From CAIWXH01 sp964555675 (GTDB lineage Bacteria > Chloroflexota > Chloroflexia > Chloroflexales > Chloroflexaceae): a stretch of 64,000 nucleotides of DNA. The stretch spans positions 23,901 through 87,900 of the forward strand of contig CAZKTU010000003.1 of assembly GCA_964555675.1 (NCBI GenBank), in the 5' to 3' direction. Positions 7,358 through 15,499 of this stretch are shown piece after piece. The first letter of the stretch is position 1. The number at the start of each line of letters is the position of its first letter. The notes beneath the pieces are model-generated. The model worked only from the letters and a program-made list of their open reading frames with translations. It made no database searches and was not told the DNA's origin. A program made the translations under genes and the position numbers.

Positions 7358-8962
7358 TTAGCGATACGGCCTGATCGCCCCGACGAAGTGGTTCTGCCAG
7401 TAGCTGCTCCAGATGCCCGAGGCCTGCACGCCGTAGCGCGGGGTCATGGCGTGGACCATCTGGCCGCCGCCGATGTAGACCGCCACGTGCGAGATGCCGC
7501 GGCGTCCGCCGGTGCCGGCGAAGAAGAGCAGGTCGCCGGGGGCCACATTGCTCATGTTGCCGATCATCGCGCCGAAGCGGGTGCTGTACTGGCCGGCGGC
7601 GCTGTGGGGCAGGCCCACCCCGAACTGCCGGTAGATGTAGCTGGTCAGGCCGCTGCAGTCGAAGCCGGCCGGGCCGGAGCCGCCCCAGCGGTAGCGCGAG
7701 CCGATGAACTGCACCGCGTAGCTGGCGACGTCGCCGCTGGCCGCGATGTTCACCGGGCCGCCGCCGCCGCCGCCGCCTGTGGCCCGGGCGCGGGCGGGGA
7801 GGGCCGGAATGTCGTTGGTGACCGGGACGCGGCGCACAGCCATAGGCGAGACCTTGAGCAGGTCTGAGAAGACCCAGGCCTTCGTGCCGTTCTCGAGCTG
7901 GACGCGGAACCAGTCTTTGTGGCGGGCGAGCAGACTGACGCCGTTGCCGGCGTCGGCCGAGCCGACTCGCTCGTAGGCCGAGCCGGGGCCCTTGCGCAGG
8001 TTGACCGAGTTCTCGAGGATGGTGCCGACCAGGGGCGGGTTGGGGTCGGGGACGCTCTGGGCGACCGGCACGCGCTCGATCACGCCTTCGCCAATGTTCA
8101 TGAAGTCGGCCGTGACCCAGCCGTACATGGGGCCGTACTCGACCAGGAACCAGCCCTCGAAGCGCTCGATCAGGGTCAACTCCTGGCCGAGGCCCATCTT
8201 GGCCATGCTCACGTAGTTCTTGCCGGGGCCATCGCGCAGGTTGACGCCCTCTTCGCGGATCACGCCGATCTTCGGCGGGGGCGGGGGCGGGATCAGGCTC
8301 GTCGGGACCTGGGCCAGGTTGAAGACCACGGCCTCGGGGATGTCGATCAGCTCGGCGGCGACCCAGTAAATCGTCTGGTCGCCGTCGCGGCGCACCTGCA
8401 GCCACTCCTCGTGGCGGCCGATCACCTCGACGCCCTCGCCGCCGTTGATCCGGCTCACCTCGTCGTAGGCCAGGCCCGGGCCATTGCGTAGCTTCACCAC
8501 GTCGCCCGAGATCATCGCCGGCACCGTCAGAGGCGCCAGGAGCTCGCTGCGCGACGAGAGCGATAGCGGCACCGGCAGGGCGTCATCCTCGTCGAGGGGC
8601 GGGTCGCCAACCATCGGCAGCACGTCGTGCTCGTGGCCGAGGTCGATTGGCCCGATACCAATGGGGATCTCGCTGAGGGTGACTTCGCTGGTGGGGGGGG
8701 CGGCCGGACGGGCCGGAAGCTGGCTGAGGAGAAGAGCCAGGGGCACCGTCAGCGCCACGACGGTGTGGAGCACAAAGCGGGTCGGGAGTTGCTTGAGCCA
8801 GGTGCCGGGGTGGGATAGAGAAAGAGCGGCGCGGTTGCGGAGCCCTTTGAGTGATTGGCTCTGCTGTCTGTACCTGTCGCGTCTGTGGGCCGCTAGCTGT
8901 TTCAGACCCTCGACATCGCCGCGCAACGGTGATGACGGCTGGTTTCGATTGAGCTCGATCAT
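7358..8962 (-). CDS. Secreted wall hydrolase: three SH3b domains plus NlpC/P60
   Basis: A predicted peptidoglycan endopeptidase. An uncleaved signal/anchor helix (VVALTVPLALLLSQLPA) is followed by three bacterial SH3 repeats, each with the pattern VNLRxGPGxxYxxV. A Gly-rich linker leads to a C-terminal NlpC/P60 domain with catalytic cysteine in FDCSGL (about residue 433) and histidine in ISHVAVYIG. The ATG at 8962 has a GAGGTGG site, but both site and start fall inside the proposed c-di-AMP riboswitch at 8870-9030. The only other in-frame start before the signal helix is GTG at 8773, which would give a conventional short signal peptide but lacks a clear ribosome site. The start is therefore uncertain; the domains are not. 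Confidence 0.88.
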   Translation of the reverse strand: MIELNRNQPSSPLRGDVEGLKQLAAHRRDRYRQQSQSLKGLRNRAALSLSHPGTWLKQLPTRFVLHTVVALTVPLALLLSQLPARPAAPPTSEVTLSEIPIGIGPIDLGHEHDVLPMVGDPPLDEDDALPVPLSLSSRSELLAPLTVPAMISGDVVKLRNGPGLAYDEVSRINGGEGVEVIGRHEEWLQVRRDGDQTIYWVAAELIDIPEAVVFNLAQVPTSLIPPPPPPKIGVIREEGVNLRDGPGKNYVSMAKMGLGQELTLIERFEGWFLVEYGPMYGWVTADFMNIGEGVIERVPVAQSVPDPNPPLVGTILENSVNLRKGPGSAYERVGSADAGNGVSLLARHKDWFRVQLENGTKAWVFSDLLKVSPMAVRRVPVTNDIPALPARARATGGGGGGGPVNIAASGDVASYAVQFIGSRYRWGGSGPAGFDCSGLTSYIYRQFGVGLPHSAAGQYSTRFGAMIGNMSNVAPGDLLFFAGTGGRRGISHVAVYIGGGQMVHAMTPRYGVQASGIWSSYWQNHFVGAIRPYR

Positions 8963-9030
8963 GGAGCAGTCCACCTCACTTGGGTCCCCGTGACGCAGTT
9001 GGGCGGGTCCTACACCCGCGACACGCTCTT
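8870..9030 (-). promoter_or_regulatory. Probable ydaO-type (c-di-AMP) riboswitch
   Basis: On the minus strand the leader has GGGGACCCAAGTGAGGTGG, close to the conserved GGGGACCCA...GGGGUGAAUC core of ydaO RNAs. Further on is ACAGCTAGC...CAGACGCG, resembling the conserved CAGCUAAC...CGUAGGCG segment. TGTCGCG at 9017-9023 can close the structure with CGCGACA at 8875-8881 (7 perfect pairs, P1). Between them CATCACCG/CGGCGATG forms an internal stem. ydaO riboswitches are classic controls of cell-wall hydrolases of this kind. The match is from memory of the consensus, not from a covariance search. Confidence 0.6.
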
Positions 9031-9071
9031 GGTGTCCACGTCCACGTTGGTAGTCAGGTAGGGATGACCCG

Positions 9072-9100
9072 ACTATACCATAGGATCGCGCGCACTGCAA
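9072..9100 (-). promoter_or_regulatory. Promoter for riboswitch and wall hydrolase
   Basis: On the minus strand TTGCAG (9100-9095), a 17-base spacer ending in TGG, and TATAGT (9077-9072) form a good extended -10 promoter. Transcription would begin near 9065, about 40 bases before the first riboswitch stem, and excludes the longer reading frame that begins at 9100. Confidence 0.65.
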
Positions 9101-9573
9101 GCGTCAGCGCCGTATCAGGTTTACTTCATGTTTACCACTTGGTCGGGCTCGCTGACCCTTCCGCGTGGCGCCATGGCTGTAGTGCTGAGTGGGACGGTCC
9201 GTAAACCTGGGTCGCGCAGACAATTCCGGCGCGCCCACTTCAAAAGTAAAATCAGTTTAAGGTAAGCCAGCAATTCTGTCAATAGTACCTGGATATTTGC
9301 GACTATAATGCCGTATAGTGCCGTTTGGTGCAATCGAACTGTAATGAGATTCGTTGTTTTTTGTAAAGGCTTTCTTCGTCGTCGTCGTCGTCGGCGTCGC
9401 GCGGCCCTGATGACCGGCTGCCTTCTCAGGCCCGAGTCTGCTGTCTGAAACCCGGCTGAGGGGGCGGCGCGCTTCCTGATAATCGTTATCACCCCTCCCG
9501 ACGAGGGTGGCGGCGTGCCTGCAAGGGACTTTAGTACTAATTCCGGGCCGTCGCCGAGGCGCCGCGGCTCGGC
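9101..9573. other. Non-coding, AT-rich island with CGT microsatellite
   Basis: No convincing gene is seen in these 473 bases. Roughly 9241-9370 is visibly richer in A and T than the surroundings. It contains a dyad ACTATA-ATGCCG-TATAGT (9302-9319) and a minus-strand TTGACA-N17-TAAACT promoter candidate (9282-9254). From 9377 runs a CGT trinucleotide array of about 25 bases. A minus-strand open frame at 9121-9492 would encode a poly-arginine stretch from this array and is rejected as a gene. Confidence 0.5.
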
Positions 9574-10158
9574 CTAGAGGCCGAAGAGGACATAGCGCCA
9601 GTAGCGCAGGCTGGCCCCGGCCAGGCCCAGGGGTTCGGTCGCGGCGTCGGGCGGGGGCGAGCCGAAGGCGTTGAGCCCCTGGTCGCGGGCAATTTTGAGC
9701 GAGCGCAGCGTCTCGTTTGGCGCCGTGACCACAAGCATGCTGGTGGCGCCCTCGAGCCGCGCCTGGCGGGCGAGCCGGCGCAGGTCGGGGGTCTCGGCCT
9801 GCATCGCGGCGTCGCTGATGATCATCGCCTCGGGCACGCCGCGCTCGACCAGTTGGGCCTTCAGCCCTGCCTGCCCCTCGCCTGTGAGCAGCAGCGTAGG
9901 CACATAGCCGCGCCGGTACAGCTCGAAGGCGTGCTCGACCAGGCCCTCGGCGGGCACCGCCGGCGCGACCAGCAGGGCCAGATCCGCGCTGCGGGCCTCG
10001 TCGCGGCCGGCCTGTAGCCACGCGGCCGCTGCCCCGAGGGCCAGGGCGATCAGGGCCAGGGTCGTGATCAGCACGGCCAGAAAGGCCCCTTGCCGCCAGA
10101 CCTGTCGCGACGCTCGGCGCCAGGTTATGGCCGTGTCTTCCCCCTGCTCCGGGTCCAT
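9574..10158 (-). CDS. DUF218/YdcF-like membrane-anchored protein
   Basis: The 194-residue protein has an N-terminal transmembrane helix (about 28-52, FLAVLITTLALIALALG) and a DUF218 domain (about 60-185) with the usual pattern LALLVAPAVPAEG, LLLTGEGQ and LVVTAPNETLRS. DUF218 proteins such as YdcF, SanA and ElyC act at the envelope and some affect vancomycin sensitivity or lipid-carrier use; the biochemical activity is not settled. ATG at 10158 follows GGAGCGAG; an upstream frame beginning at 10290 overlaps the kinase gene and is rejected. It lies 16 bases after the hybrid kinase and is probably cotranscribed. Confidence 0.75.
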   Translation of the reverse strand: MDPEQGEDTAITWRRASRQVWRQGAFLAVLITTLALIALALGAAAAWLQAGRDEARSADLALLVAPAVPAEGLVEHAFELYRRGYVPTLLLTGEGQAGLKAQLVERGVPEAMIISDAAMQAETPDLRRLARQARLEGATSMLVVTAPNETLRSLKIARDQGLNAFGSPPPDAATEPLGLAGASLRYWRYVLFGL

Positions 10159-10174
10159 GCTCGCTCCGTCGTGT

Positions 10175-13100
10175 CTAGTGCGCGCTTCGCCGCGCCGCCA
10201 GTGTGGCGAGGACCTGCCGCAGCCGCAGCAGATCAAACGGCTTGGCCACCACCGCGTCGGCCCCGCGAACGCGGGCCGTCTCCTGGTCAATCTGCTCGCC
10301 CCAACCGGTCACCAGCACGGTCTGCAGCTCGCCGTCCAGCTGCCTGGCCCTGGCGATCAGCTCCCAGCCCGACATCCCTGGCATCCCGAGGTCGGTACAG
10401 ATCAGATCGTAGTGGTTGGCCGAAAGCAGGCTCAGGGCCGCCTCGCCGCTCGCGGCCTCGGCCACAACGTGGCCGAGCCTGCTGATCTGGCGCACGAGCA
10501 CCCGTCGCACCGTCTCGTCGTCGTCGACCACCAGCACCTGGCGCGGCCCCTGAAGAGGCGTCGCGGCGACGGCGGCCGGCGCGGTCGCGTTCGGGGCCGG
10601 CCGCGCGGGCAGATAGATGCTGAAGGTCGTGCCGCGCCCCGGCTCGCTGCTTAGGTGTACCTGTCCCTGGTGACGTTGCACAATGCCATAGACCATGGTC
10701 AGACCCATGCCCGTCCCGCGAGGCCCCTTGGTGGTGAAAAAGGGATCGAAGACGCGAGCCTGAGTCTCGGGGCTCATGCCCACGCCTGTGTCGCTCACTT
10801 CGAGCAGGGCGGTCCTGGTCCCCAGGGGGCTATGCTCGGGGGCGAGGGTCGCCGTCCGCAGCAGCAAGCGCCCCCCCTGGGGCATCGCGTCGAGCGCATT
10901 GAGCACCAGGTTGGTCGCCAGATCGCGCAGGGCCGGCCCATCGCCGGCGAAGGGCGGGACCGCGCCGGGCTTGTGACTGACGACGATCTCGACACCCCGG
11001 CTCTGGGGGGCGTCCCGCCAGCGCGGCCGGGTGATCGCCAGGCTTTCGGCGATGATCTCGCCCAGGTCGACCGCCATGTCCGGCAAGGCCCTGTTCGTCT
11101 GGGCGAAGCCCTGCAGGCGGCGCACGCTCGTGGCCCCGTCGAGGGCCGCCCGCTCGATCACCCGCAGCTCTTCGGCGACCCTCGGCGCGAGCGGCTCGGC
11201 GAGGAGCAGCTGGGCGTGCCCCAGGATGCTCGCCAGGAGGTTGTTGAAGTCGTGGGCGACGCCACTGGCCAGCTCGCCCAGGGCCCTGAGGCGCTCGCTC
11301 TGGGCCAGACGCTCCTCGGTGCGCCTTAGCTCTTCGTTGCGCCTGAGGTGCTCGAGGGCCAGGCCCGTCTGCACCGCGATCGCCTCGAGCAGGTGCAGGT
11401 CGTGCTGGCCGAACGCGCCCCGCTGCTCGCTCTCGATGGCGACGACGCCCAGAACCTGACCTTCCTGCTTGATCGCCGCCACGAGCTTGGCCGCAGTGTG
11501 ACTCAGGCGCGGGCTGGGGACGAAGCGCAGGTCGTGGGCGACGCTGTTGACCAGCAAGGTCTCGCCCGTACGGGCCGCGTAGCCGACCAGCCCGTACGTC
11601 GGCCCGCTCTCGTCGAGGATCGCCGTGGCCTCGACCATGTCGACGGCTCCATAGGCGGCCCGCACCACCAGGCCGCTCTTTTCGCGGGTATAGATGCAGA
11701 CGTGGTAGTAGCCGAAGGTGTCGAAGAGCTGGCGCGCCACCTGGTCGAGCAGCGTATCGGCGTCGCGATAGGCGCTCATGCGCAGGCTCAGCTGGTGCAG
11801 CAGCTGGAGTTGGCTCGCCCGGGTGCGCGCGTCGCGCAACAGCAGCTGGTTGTTGAAGGCCACGGCCACATGGTCGGCGAAGAGCTGGGCGACCTGCACT
11901 TCGCCGGCGCTAAAGCTGTCGGGGAGCCACTTGTCGATAGTCAGCATGCCGATGGCGGCGTCGTTCACGATCAGGGGCACGCCGATCCAGGCCCTGATCA
12001 TGTCGCCGTCGGCCGCGGCCTGCCACGACTCTACCTGCTGAACGTCGGGCAGGTACACGGCGTGCCAGCCCTGGCGCACCTCCCAGGACACCGAGCCCGG
12101 GCCTACATAGAGCACCATGCCCTTGCGAGCCTCGCGGAAGCCGCGTCCGGCGATCATCTGCGCGTAGTGGTCGTCGTGGAACTGGAAGACCGCGCTCGAG
12201 TCGTAGGCGATGTAGCGGGCGAGCTGTTCGAGGATGAAGTCGAGCAGGGTCTCGTTGCCCACCATGGCGTTGCAGGCCCCGGCCAGCTGGCTCAGGGTCT
12301 GGCTCAGAGCGCGGCTCTGCTGCTCGTTGAGCACAAGCCGCTCGTTGGCCAGCAGCATGGTGATCTGATCGGCGGCGAAGCGCGCCAGCTCGCGCTCGTC
12401 GCGACGCCAGTAGTGGCCCTGCTGCCTGGCCTTGATCACCAGCCAGCCGTGTCGCTCGTCGGGGGTGCTCAGGCGCGCCTGTAGCTCGCAGCCGCCCTCG
12501 TCGCGCCGCTCGAGCAGGTCCGCCTCGGGCTGCTCGGGCCGCCACGACGCGCCGCCATCTGGGCTCGTGGGGAAGCCCGCCAGGGGTCTGAAGGCGCCCT
12601 GCCCGTCGGGGAGATAGACCGTGACCGCCGTGAGCTCGAGCAGCGCCGCCAGGGTCGTGAGGAGTTGTCCGCTCACCCGGGTGGCCGCCCCTGGCTCGCG
12701 GGGGGCCTGGTTGATCAGGCCGGCTACCTGCTCGCGCGCGGCGGCGTAGCGCAGCGAGGTGGCGGCGGCCGCGTTGTCGATGGCGATCGCGGCATAGCTC
12801 GCGAAGATCTCGACCATCTGGACGGTCGCCGGGCTGAAGAGCCTGCCGCCGTTGGCTTTGGCCAGGTTCAGCACGCCGAGGGTGCGGTCGCGCACCTGCA
12901 GCGGCAGCGCAAAGAGGGTCGCCTGGGCGGACATATAGATTGGGACGAAACGCGCATCGCTGCCCAGGGCGGCGGTGTGGACCGGCGTCCCGTTGCGGGC
13001 TACCCAGCCGGCGATCCCCTCGCCGAGGCGAAAGACGGGCCTGCCCAGCTGCTCGGACGGCAGGCCGTAGGCTGCCACCAGACGCAGGTACTCGCCCTGC

Positions 13101-13258
13101 TCGTCCACGAGCATCAGCGTGAGCATGTCTGCGCCGCTCAGGTCGCGCACGGCCGCCACGATGCGCTCGAACACTACCTCGAGCTCAAGGGACGAGCAGA
13201 CCAGTCGGCTCAGATCAAGGATCGTGCCGAGACTTGTGCTCTCGCTCGTGAGATCCAT
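10175..13258 (-). CDS. Hybrid sensor histidine kinase, four GAF domains plus receiver
   Basis: A soluble 1027-residue sensor kinase. Four GAF or GAF-like domains lie at about 10-165, 185-310 (degenerate), 325-475 and 495-645, separated by coiled-coil helices. A HisKA domain follows with phospho-histidine in GVAHDFNNLLASILGHAQ, then a HATPase domain with N box NLVLNALDAMPQGG, G1 DTGVGMS and G2 GTGMGLTMVYGIV. A C-terminal receiver has aspartate in CTDLGMPGMSG and lysine in VAKPFD. The HDFNN type is common in hybrid kinases of the CckA-like group. No transmembrane segment is seen, so the signal is probably cytoplasmic (small ligand, redox or phytochrome-like). A good promoter lies at 13294-13322. 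Confidence 0.93.
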   Translation of the reverse strand: MDLTSESTSLGTILDLSRLVCSSLELEVVFERIVAAVRDLSGADMLTLMLVDEQGEYLRLVAAYGLPSEQLGRPVFRLGEGIAGWVARNGTPVHTAALGSDARFVPIYMSAQATLFALPLQVRDRTLGVLNLAKANGGRLFSPATVQMVEIFASYAAIAIDNAAAATSLRYAAAREQVAGLINQAPREPGAATRVSGQLLTTLAALLELTAVTVYLPDGQGAFRPLAGFPTSPDGGASWRPEQPEADLLERRDEGGCELQARLSTPDERHGWLVIKARQQGHYWRRDERELARFAADQITMLLANERLVLNEQQSRALSQTLSQLAGACNAMVGNETLLDFILEQLARYIAYDSSAVFQFHDDHYAQMIAGRGFREARKGMVLYVGPGSVSWEVRQGWHAVYLPDVQQVESWQAAADGDMIRAWIGVPLIVNDAAIGMLTIDKWLPDSFSAGEVQVAQLFADHVAVAFNNQLLLRDARTRASQLQLLHQLSLRMSAYRDADTLLDQVARQLFDTFGYYHVCIYTREKSGLVVRAAYGAVDMVEATAILDESGPTYGLVGYAARTGETLLVNSVAHDLRFVPSPRLSHTAAKLVAAIKQEGQVLGVVAIESEQRGAFGQHDLHLLEAIAVQTGLALEHLRRNEELRRTEERLAQSERLRALGELASGVAHDFNNLLASILGHAQLLLAEPLAPRVAEELRVIERAALDGATSVRRLQGFAQTNRALPDMAVDLGEIIAESLAITRPRWRDAPQSRGVEIVVSHKPGAVPPFAGDGPALRDLATNLVLNALDAMPQGGRLLLRTATLAPEHSPLGTRTALLEVSDTGVGMSPETQARVFDPFFTTKGPRGTGMGLTMVYGIVQRHQGQVHLSSEPGRGTTFSIYLPARPAPNATAPAAVAATPLQGPRQVLVVDDDETVRRVLVRQISRLGHVVAEAASGEAALSLLSANHYDLICTDLGMPGMSGWELIARARQLDGELQTVLVTGWGEQIDQETARVRGADAVVAKPFDLLRLRQVLATLAARRSAH

Positions 13259-13293
13259 GTGCGTGGCCGCCGTGTAAGGTTGATAGGTCCACC

Positions 13294-13322
13294 ATTATAT
13301 GCCCCTTGCCAGCGGGCCGCAA
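13294..13322 (-). promoter_or_regulatory. Promoter of the hybrid kinase
   Basis: On the minus strand TTGCGG (13322-13317), 17 bases, TATAAT (13299-13294). Leader length is about 30 bases to the ATG at 13258. A plus-strand TACAAT at 13346-13351 is a candidate -10 for the divergent gene. Confidence 0.6.
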
Positions 13323-13401
13323 TCGGCAAAAGGTCGGCTCCGTAGTACAATGGCGCGGCGGGCGCGACCCGGCGCCGCCGTTGCGAGCAACCCTACAGAC
13401 G

Positions 13402-15450
13402 ATGCCCAGCCCCCTGACCCCCGGCCGCCGCCTGCTGGTCGCCGCCGCCCTCGCCGCCGCGGCCGCGGCCGCCGCAGGGCCGGGCGGGCGCATGACAGTT
13501 GCGCTGGCGCTGCTGCTCTTTGCGCCGGGCTACCTGCTCGAGCGAACCCTGCCCGCCCCCCCGCCGCCCCTGGTGACGCGCTGCGCCGTCTGGGTTGGCC
13601 TGAGCCTCAGCCTCGTCGCTCTGCTCTACCAGTGGTGCTGGGCCCTCGGCCTGCCCTTCGGCGACCTCGCCCTCTGGGCGGGGGCCGCTCTGCTGGCCGC
13701 GGCCGCCCTGCTGGCCGCCTGGCGCGACCTGGGCCGCCCCGCTCAGCCGGCAGAGGGTCGGCCCTGGCTCTGGGCCCATGCCCTGACGGCGACCATCGTC
13801 GTGGTCACTATCGCCGTGCGCCTGGCCCAGAGCGATGGCCTGGCCCTGCCCCCCTGGGTCGACTCGGTGCACCACGCCCTGATGGTGCGGGTGGCCGCCG
13901 AGAGCGGGATCGCCCCGGCCTCGCTCGAGCCCTACCTCCCGGTCAGCGGGATGCCCTACCACTGGGGCTACCACGTCGCCATCGCCACCGTGCTGCGCCT
14001 GAGCGGCCTCGGGCTGCCCGAGACCCTGCTGCTGAGCGGCCAGCTCCTCAACGCCCTGACGGCCCTCACGGCCGCCGGCCTGGCCGCGGCGCTGTGGCGA
14101 CGCCCCGTGGCCGCCCCTGTCGCCGCCCTCGTCGTCGGCCTGGTCTCGCTGATGCCAGCCTACTATCTGTCCTGGGGCCGCTACACCCAGCTCGCCGGCC
14201 TGCTGATGCTGCCGGGGCTGGCCGTGGCCTGGCAGCTCGCTCTCGCCGGGCGCGGCCGGGGCTGGTGGGCTGCCGCGGCCCTCACCCTGGCCGGCCTGAG
14301 CCTGGTCCACTTCCGCGTCCTGGTGCTCGGGCTGGCCCTGCTCGCCCCCCTCAGCCTGGCCTGGGCCGCCGGCAGGCCATGGTCGCTGGTCAGGCCCGCG
14401 CTGCTCGCGGCCGTGGGGGCCTCCGCGGCCGCCGCCGCCCTCACGGCGCCCTGGCTGGCCCTGCTGCTCGGGCGGGCCTTGCTGCCCGCCGTGGCCGACG
14501 GGAGCCTCGCCGGCGGCGGCAGCTACAACGCCCTGAACACCGAGCTGCTCTGGGTCGAGCCGAATCGGCTGCTCGCCGCCCTGGCCATGGCGGCGGGCCT
14601 GCTCGGCCTGCGCCGGCGCGCGGGGGCCGCCGCCGTCCTGACCCTCTGGGTGGGCCTCATGGCCCTGCTGGCCAACCCCTGGCTGCTGGCCTACCTGCTG
14701 GCCGCGGGCGGGGCGACCCTGCTGGCCGCGGCCGCGATGCGAAGGAGCCTCGCCCTGGCCGCTCTCGGGGCCGCGCTGCTGGCGGGCGCCGCCGTCGGCC
14801 CGCCGCCCTACCTCTGGCTGATCACCAACGACGTGGTCGTGATCAGTCTGTTCCTGCCCTTCGCCGCGCTGATCGGCGGGGGTGTCGCGCTGCTCTACGA
14901 GGGCCTCGCCGCCACAGGCCACAGGCTCGCCCGCGCCCTGGCCCCCGCCACAGCCGTAGCCCTCGCCGCCGCCGGGGCCTGGGGCGTCGTCGCCATGAGC
15001 GACGACGTGCTCAACGAGGGCACCGTGCTGGCCGGCCCCGCCGACCGCGCGGCGATCGCCTGGGCGGCCGCCTCGACCCCGCCCGAGGCTCGCTTCCTGG
15101 TCAACGCCGCCCCGTGGCTCTCGACGGCCCGTCGCGGCGCCGACGGCGGCTGGTGGCTGCTGCCCCTGGCCGGACGCTGGACCACGGCGCCCCCGGTGCT
15201 CTATGTCTACGGCTCGCCCGAGTATGTCGCCCACGTTAACGCTACGGCCGATACGGTGATCGCCTACGCGCCCGGCGGCGAGCGGGCCATCCTCGACCTG
15301 ATCGCCGCCGAGGGCATCACCCATATCTACCTGGTCGAGGGCAAGGGCCCCATGCCCGCCGAGTTATTCGCTGGGCGCGCCGGCTTCACCCAGGTCTACG
15401 CCCAGGACGGCGTGACGATCTTCGCCGTCGACGGCCCCGCCGGGGGCTGA
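13402..15450 (+). CDS. Large multi-pass membrane protein, GT-C-like
   Basis: The 682-residue protein has more than twelve hydrophobic segments and a soluble C-terminal domain of about 130 residues. Loop motifs such as YHWGYHVAI and YYLSWGRYTQLAG recur almost unchanged in the protein at 30758-32791, as do C-terminal DGGWWLLPL and QDGVTIFAV, so the two are paralogs. The general layout resembles lipid-linked-sugar-dependent glycosyltransferases of the GT-C fold (PMT/ArnT-like), but no catalytic aspartate motif was recognised with certainty. Start at 13402 is preferred over a TTG at 13306 because it follows the TACAAT box; an ATG at 13492 is also possible. The next gene encodes another membrane glycosyltransferase-like protein. 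Confidence 0.75.
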   Translation: MPSPLTPGRRLLVAAALAAAAAAAAGPGGRMTVALALLLFAPGYLLERTLPAPPPPLVTRCAVWVGLSLSLVALLYQWCWALGLPFGDLALWAGAALLAAAALLAAWRDLGRPAQPAEGRPWLWAHALTATIVVVTIAVRLAQSDGLALPPWVDSVHHALMVRVAAESGIAPASLEPYLPVSGMPYHWGYHVAIATVLRLSGLGLPETLLLSGQLLNALTALTAAGLAAALWRRPVAAPVAALVVGLVSLMPAYYLSWGRYTQLAGLLMLPGLAVAWQLALAGRGRGWWAAAALTLAGLSLVHFRVLVLGLALLAPLSLAWAAGRPWSLVRPALLAAVGASAAAAALTAPWLALLLGRALLPAVADGSLAGGGSYNALNTELLWVEPNRLLAALAMAAGLLGLRRRAGAAAVLTLWVGLMALLANPWLLAYLLAAGGATLLAAAAMRRSLALAALGAALLAGAAVGPPPYLWLITNDVVVISLFLPFAALIGGGVALLYEGLAATGHRLARALAPATAVALAAAGAWGVVAMSDDVLNEGTVLAGPADRAAIAWAAASTPPEARFLVNAAPWLSTARRGADGGWWLLPLAGRWTTAPPVLYVYGSPEYVAHVNATADTVIAYAPGGERAILDLIAAEGITHIYLVEGKGPMPAELFAGRAGFTQVYAQDGVTIFAVDGPAGG

Positions 15451-15499
15451 GCCGACGGTGCTACAATGCGCCGCGGACCCCGCAGCCACAGGATCGCCA

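Noticed and set aside
9121..9492. 123-residue minus-strand open frame with poly-arginine
   Set aside because: The arginine run is only the reading of a CGT microsatellite; no ribosome site, no homologous pattern.
13393..15324. 643-residue minus-strand open frame opposite the membrane protein gene
   Set aside because: Rich in Gly, Gln and Arg with no fold; it is the antisense of a well-supported membrane protein with a paralog.
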